Positions 16,166 to 19,667 of a DNA stretch of 19,667 nucleotides are shown piece by piece. Position 1 is the stretch's first letter, and each line of letters opens with the position of its first letter. The stretch is from positions 1 through 19,667 of the forward strand of contig JAUVCL010000017.1 in the NCBI GenBank assembly GCA_030595845.1. Reading direction: 5' to 3'. Origin of the DNA: Campylobacterota bacterium. GTDB lineage: Bacteria; Campylobacterota; Campylobacteria; Campylobacterales; Sulfurovaceae. The notes under the pieces are model-generated. The model saw nothing but the letters and a program-made list of their open reading frames with translations. It was not told where the DNA came from and searched no databases. The position numbers were made by a program, and so were the translations under genes.

Positions 16166-18515
16166 CATCCTTAACCACTTGTGATGAAAGGTTATATGGA
16201 TATTTTTTCACCAATTCTTTCACACCAAGTTTTTGATCGCCTTCTCTCATGAAGTGAGCAAGTGTAACAGATGCCCAGTAATCAGTCGCATATTCAGTAC
16301 CTTCAAGTTGAACAGGTACACCATTTTTGTTTACTGCGTGACATGCAGAACATGTTACCGGTCCGGCATATTTACCATCAGGACTGTATTGAAGTGCTTG
16401 TTGGTGTGTCGTCACATCTACAGATCTCTCATCACCATCATATCTGGTAGAGTAAAGACCGTGAGTCGACTCATGACATGTTTGACAAGCAATGTTTCCG
16501 TGTGCTTTAGAGTATCTATAAAGTGAATACTTGTTAGGCTGATCAATCGGGAAGTATTTACCACCAGTCTCTTGCTCAACAAACGGCGCTAAGTGACAAT
16601 CTGCACAGTGAGGTTCAGATGCTGATAACCACCAGTCATTACCACCAGAAGCAGCTGCATAGGGAACATCTCCACCTGTTTTGTGATTCCAGGGTTTAAG
16701 ATCTAATTTACCATCTTTACCAACATTTTTAACAAGTACTGCAGATTTGTGATCCATGTAGTAAGAAAGTACTTCGTTGTCACCCGTTGCTTTAGGGTCA
16801 GCAATTGCAGCGAACTTTTTCATATCACCACCAGCTACAGCATCTACAAGTTCTTTTAGAGACTTGTTTCTTAGTGTCTTACCTGTCTGTAATGAGTCAT
16901 TTGTAATATCATCATAGGCATAAAGTGCTTGTGCCACTTTAGTGTGACAGTTTGTACAGTATAGACCTCTAAGTTCATCTGTTGATTTACCATGCTCATC
17001 TACATATGCAACATTTTTGAGTTGCCATTTACCATAATCATTTAAGAAGAACGGTGGTTTAGCATTAGGGTTGGAGTGTGCATCACGTCTTACGTAACAA
17101 CCACCACCAGATTTTCGGATATCACCTTTGGCAAATCTTGCTTCACCATATCTGTCTGTCACACGGAATGGGTTCGTATCATCATTCATGTTAGGATTTT
17201 GGAAGTGCGTAGGGTGACATGATTGACATGCCTGTGATCTACCCGCTGCATCAGGCATAGGTACCATGGCAAGGTGGAATCCGTGAATGGCTTCTGAAAG
17301 AGGTTTTGCTTTAACTGTTTGGTAACCTGAAGCAGTTGCTCTTGGTGTCAAGAGGTTACCTGAAATGTTATCACCATGACAGTCTGTACAGTTAACAAAA
17401 CCAACTTTACCTAAACGTTGTGCCGGAGCATCTGCACGATAGTCAGAGAGGAATGTTGTTCCGTGTCGTGCATCATGAAGTGCAAGGATGTTAATAGACC
17501 CTTCTGAAAGTCTAGCCATATACTCAGAAGTATCAGGGTATGTTTTCCAGTAATCATATTCTACATCACCTTGGTTAAGACCATCATCTCTTGCCATTTG
17601 TGCTGCTTTACCTGTACGTGAGTGACAGGCATAACAGTTAGGGATATCCACAGGGTTCGTACCAAAGTAAGAGACCGCAGTACCGTCTGGTTGAGTGATA
17701 GTTCTTCCATCCTTTGCATGCAGCTCAACCGTAGAGTATTGGAAGGGTTGGAAATCTCTTTCTGTGACTGAACGTAATGACCCTTTTCTTCTACTGTCAT
17801 TAAATGCTGTGAGAGGCAGACCAAGCGCGTCCCATAAATGTGAAGCTGTAAGGACAAGTTTTACATCTTTTACAGGAGGTACAAGTGTGTCAGTAAATAC
17901 TATATTACCACCATGTTTCCCAGCATATGACATATAACCTGTCATCGGTGCACCTGAAGGACCGTGATCCACTTTTACCTGGATCTGACGACCAATTCTA
18001 AGTCTGTCTTTTCCTGTGACACCTTTAGGCATCGTACCTTCAAGGTCTTTATAGATAAAGAGGTGTGTCCATACATAGTTGGCAACGTTATCACCTGGAC
18101 TGTCAAGGTGACCATCTCCATCCGCATCTTTAGGTACCATCCAGTATTTCATTTTGTTACCTTCAGAGAATGTGTTGTCTTTGGTATACGCAAAAACTTT
18201 TACATTATCATCTGGTGTCATGAGTTTAGGAAGGTTACTTCCTTTACCTATTTTGATAGCTTGCGCCTGAATAGAATTATATGGAGGAATGACACAACAG
18301 TAACTCATGTCAAACCCAACACAGTGCATACCAAGTTCGTAGTTTACGAACATGCTATAGTCTGCTTTTGGTTGATATGCTGTTTTCCCTTTTACTTTCA
18401 CTGCTTCTAGTTTGTCTAACCCGAATGGTGGGGTTTTATCATAACCAGCAGCAGAAAAAGCAGCAGTAGTAAGCAGTGAAGCAGCCACTGTACTTTTAAA
18501 AATTTTTGAAATCAT
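16155..18515 (-). CDS. Secreted seven-heme cytochrome c with large non-heme N-terminal domain
   Basis: A 786-residue protein with a Sec signal peptide (KIFKSTVAASLLTTAAFSAA), so it acts in the periplasm or beyond. Seven CXXCH heme c sites start at Cys294, 376, 430, 520, 637, 677 and 722. They are sparse (40-120 residues apart), unlike small tetraheme or NrfA-type proteins. The first ~290 residues have no heme site but hold His64-Cys65 and Cys73-Cys74 (GMHCVGFDMSYCCV) and a calcium-type loop DADGDGHLD (130-138). An extra Cys473...His480 (GGCYVRRDAH) could be a lost heme site. An electron-transfer or respiratory reductase role is inferred; I do not recognise the family or substrate. A strong AAAGGAGA lies 4 nt upstream of the ATG. 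Codon use looks more GC-rich than the neighbouring kinase genes, suggesting high expression. Confidence 0.92.
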   Translation of the reverse strand: MISKIFKSTVAASLLTTAAFSAAGYDKTPPFGLDKLEAVKVKGKTAYQPKADYSMFVNYELGMHCVGFDMSYCCVIPPYNSIQAQAIKIGKGSNLPKLMTPDDNVKVFAYTKDNTFSEGNKMKYWMVPKDADGDGHLDSPGDNVANYVWTHLFIYKDLEGTMPKGVTGKDRLRIGRQIQVKVDHGPSGAPMTGYMSYAGKHGGNIVFTDTLVPPVKDVKLVLTASHLWDALGLPLTAFNDSRRKGSLRSVTERDFQPFQYSTVELHAKDGRTITQPDGTAVSYFGTNPVDIPNCYACHSRTGKAAQMARDDGLNQGDVEYDYWKTYPDTSEYMARLSEGSINILALHDARHGTTFLSDYRADAPAQRLGKVGFVNCTDCHGDNISGNLLTPRATASGYQTVKAKPLSEAIHGFHLAMVPMPDAAGRSQACQSCHPTHFQNPNMNDDTNPFRVTDRYGEARFAKGDIRKSGGGCYVRRDAHSNPNAKPPFFLNDYGKWQLKNVAYVDEHGKSTDELRGLYCTNCHTKVAQALYAYDDITNDSLQTGKTLRNKSLKELVDAVAGGDMKKFAAIADPKATGDNEVLSYYMDHKSAVLVKNVGKDGKLDLKPWNHKTGGDVPYAAASGGNDWWLSASEPHCADCHLAPFVEQETGGKYFPIDQPNKYSLYRYSKAHGNIACQTCHESTHGLYSTRYDGDERSVDVTTHQQALQYSPDGKYAGPVTCSACHAVNKNGVPVQLEGTEYATDYWASVTLAHFMREGDQKLGVKELVKKYPYNLSSQVVKDGWK

Positions 18516-18762
18516 ATTGTCTCCTTTAATTTGATATCCTATTATTTTCTCATTTTAGTGGTTAAGTCCACTTTAAAAAGCGATGAAACTATAAATTTTA
18601 TGATATTTCATGCATTACTAAATGTTATTATTATATGTAGAAATAGTTATTATAAGTGAGGCAAATTACATCCCTTAATGAAGTGGTTATAGGGTGATAT
18701 TGTCAAGATTAAATAGATGAATTAAATCTCTAATTTAAGAGGAGAAAAGAGTAAATAGGTGC
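18516..18762 (-). promoter_or_regulatory. Cytochrome leader and promoter region
   Basis: This 247-nt AT-rich gap precedes the cytochrome gene (minus strand). It holds an AAAGGAGA Shine-Dalgarno (18520-18527), a 5-bp hairpin AGTGG/CCACT with 6-nt loop (18557-18572), an imperfect palindrome with ATGAAA/TTTCAT arms (18583-18611), and two TATAAT boxes on the minus strand at 18630-18635 and 18649-18654 that could drive the gene. The start site is therefore probably near 18620-18645, leaving a leader of 100 nt or more. The part next to the repeat-protein stop has only a weak AT-rich inverted repeat (18722-18738), so no clear terminator. Confidence 0.45.
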
Positions 18763-19359
18763 TTAGCGCATACGCTCTTTTTCAGGAGTATCTTTTGGCA
18801 TAAGACCATATTTTGAAAGGTCAATGAGCGTCTCTTCTCGCTTATCTTTTAACATTTTGATCATCACGGGATTTCTATCCATTTTAAACTCTTGGGTCAT
18901 TATGACTTTTCCATTGTGGTCAAAATATTTTTTAAGTCCGACTTTGTAGTTGTGTTTGTAAAAAACTTCTGAAGATTTAAATCCTTCAGCATCCCATTCT
19001 GTCATGATGCCTTCACGGCGCCCCATATTATAATTGACCTGGCTTCCGAGTTGTCCATTATCATAATAGATCTTTTGTATATTATGTTTTTGTCCCATGA
19101 CATAGGTGACGGTTAATTTTACTTTTCCATTGTCATAATAAGAAGTATAAAGCCCATTCTCTTTGCCATTCTCAAAATTGACTTGTGATTTGATTTTGCC
19201 TTTTTCGTTATACCACCAGGTCATACCCTCTCTTTTCCCATCCACATAGGTAGATTTTTGAGTAGAGTCTTCAACGATGTATTCTTTAGCATGGATGAGT
19301 GTAGGTACGATGATAGCTACAGTAGTAACAATATATAATGCTTTTAGTTTATCATACAT
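18763..19359 (-). CDS. Secreted MORN/YwqK-like repeat protein
   Basis: A 198-residue protein with an N-terminal signal peptide (LKALYIVTTVAIIVPTLIHA) and about five repeats of ~22 residues with the MORN-2/YwqK pattern: DGKREGMTWWYNEKGKIKSQ, NGKENGLYTSYYDNGKVK, GQKHNIQKIYYDNGQLGSQ, GRREGIMTEWDAEGFKSS, and a last degenerate unit ending KYFDHNGKVIMTQEFKMDR. The C-terminal ~40 residues are non-repetitive and basic. Such beta-hairpin repeats are usually structural or protein/membrane-binding. The automatic label 'YwqK antitoxin' is unlikely: it is exported and no toxin lies nearby. It follows its paralogue by 12 nt, with GGAG 7 nt before the ATG. A link to the downstream cytochrome is inferred from strand and order only. 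Confidence 0.8.
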   Translation of the reverse strand: MYDKLKALYIVTTVAIIVPTLIHAKEYIVEDSTQKSTYVDGKREGMTWWYNEKGKIKSQVNFENGKENGLYTSYYDNGKVKLTVTYVMGQKHNIQKIYYDNGQLGSQVNYNMGRREGIMTEWDAEGFKSSEVFYKHNYKVGLKKYFDHNGKVIMTQEFKMDRNPVMIKMLKDKREETLIDLSKYGLMPKDTPEKERMR

Positions 19360-19371
19360 AGGAAGTCTCCT

Positions 19372-19667
19372 TTATTCTACTTTTCTGTTGTTGGGATTAA
19401 AGTCCAACCCTTTAAGTGCTTCGATGGTTACATCAGGTTTTTTAGCCTGCACTTTTTTCATGACATTGATAGGTCTGTCCATTTTGTATGTTTCTGTTTT
19501 AATGACCTTGCCTTGCTTGTCATACCAACGTTTTTCACCCTCTTTGTAACCACGTATATACATGACATCATTATTGAGTGAACCATCTTCATTATACTCT
19601 TTTTGTAAACCTTCTTTACGAGCGCTTTTAAAAGTGACTTCGGAAGCGAGTTTGCCTGTACTGAAAT
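19372..19667 (-). CDS. MORN/YwqK-like repeat protein, C-terminal part (cut by window edge)
   Basis: The frame is open to the right edge, so only about the last 98 residues are visible and the true start lies outside; the ATG at 19563 is internal. It has two or more of the same ~22-residue repeats (TGKLASEVTFKSARKEGLQKEYNEDGSLNNDVMYIRGYKEGEKRWYDKQGKVIKTETYKMDR, read as successive G-K-x-x-G-x-x-x-x-Y units). After the KMDR motif comes a short basic tail (MKKVQAKKPDVTIEALKGLDFNP). This tail aligns with that of the next gene, showing the two are tandem paralogues. They form an operon with a 12-nt gap. Confidence 0.75.
   Translation of the reverse strand, partial: FSTGKLASEVTFKSARKEGLQKEYNEDGSLNNDVMYIRGYKEGEKRWYDKQGKVIKTETYKMDRPINVMKKVQAKKPDVTIEALKGLDFNPNNRKVE

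Noticed and set aside
17964..18410. 148-codon plus-strand open frame opposite the cytochrome gene
   Set aside because: It lies wholly antisense to a clear CXXCH cytochrome, its translation has no recognisable motif and its composition reflects the complementary codons.
18763..19667. Toxin-antitoxin module (YwqK-type antitoxin label)
   Set aside because: The complete protein has a signal peptide and no polymorphic toxin gene is visible; the repeat similarity alone does not support antitoxin function.

Overview
The window is AT-rich, densely packed bacterial chromosome. The gene content points to the Campylobacterota (Epsilonproteobacteria), most likely a Sulfurovum- or Sulfurimonas-like sulfur/hydrogen-oxidising marine lineage. 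This rests on a TrmA with an N-terminal C-x5-C-x2-C motif, HemJ rather than HemG/HemY, long overlapping operons, many two-component genes and a large periplasmic multiheme cytochrome. The phylum is a reasonable inference; the genus is a guess. No tRNA, rRNA, CRISPR array, insertion sequence or integrase was found.

Layout. (1) 1-2372, + strand: the 3' part of an EEP-family nuclease/phosphatase with a C-terminal OB-like domain, translationally coupled to hemJ, then a DUF2231-like membrane protein with an acidic, repetitive tail. (2) 2448-8150, - strand: a tight six-gene operon glmU-coaBC-uppS-prepilin peptidase-lptF-truA with overlaps of 8, 1 and 8 nt, mixing peptidoglycan/LPS precursor supply, CoA synthesis, undecaprenyl carrier synthesis, pilin processing, LPS export and tRNA pseudouridylation. 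A good -10 box lies just upstream of glmU. (3) 8200-10035, - strand: a two-component pair, a six-TM HisKA_2-type kinase followed 3 nt later by a response regulator with a winged-helix output. (4) 10036-10355: a 320-nt divergent intergenic region with promoters at both ends and a direct repeat. (5) 10356-16056, + strand: trmA, then an HD-GYP response regulator overlapping by 29 nt a 1158-residue hybrid sensor kinase with two periplasmic solute-binding domains, PAS, HisKA, HATPase, receiver and a degenerate Hpt-like tail. (6) 16155-19667, - strand: a secreted seven-heme cytochrome c preceded by two tandem secreted MORN/YwqK-like repeat proteins, the first cut by the window edge.

How they work together. 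The HD-GYP regulator and the hybrid kinase probably form one pathway in which a periplasmic small-molecule ligand controls c-di-GMP breakdown. The glmU operon is envelope housekeeping. The most accessory-looking part is the right end, where a multiheme cytochrome of unrecognised function has a large non-heme N-terminal domain with a Cys cluster and a calcium-type loop, and sits downstream of paired secreted repeat proteins. That locus is the best candidate for an undescribed system, but co-function of its parts is an inference from position and strand only.
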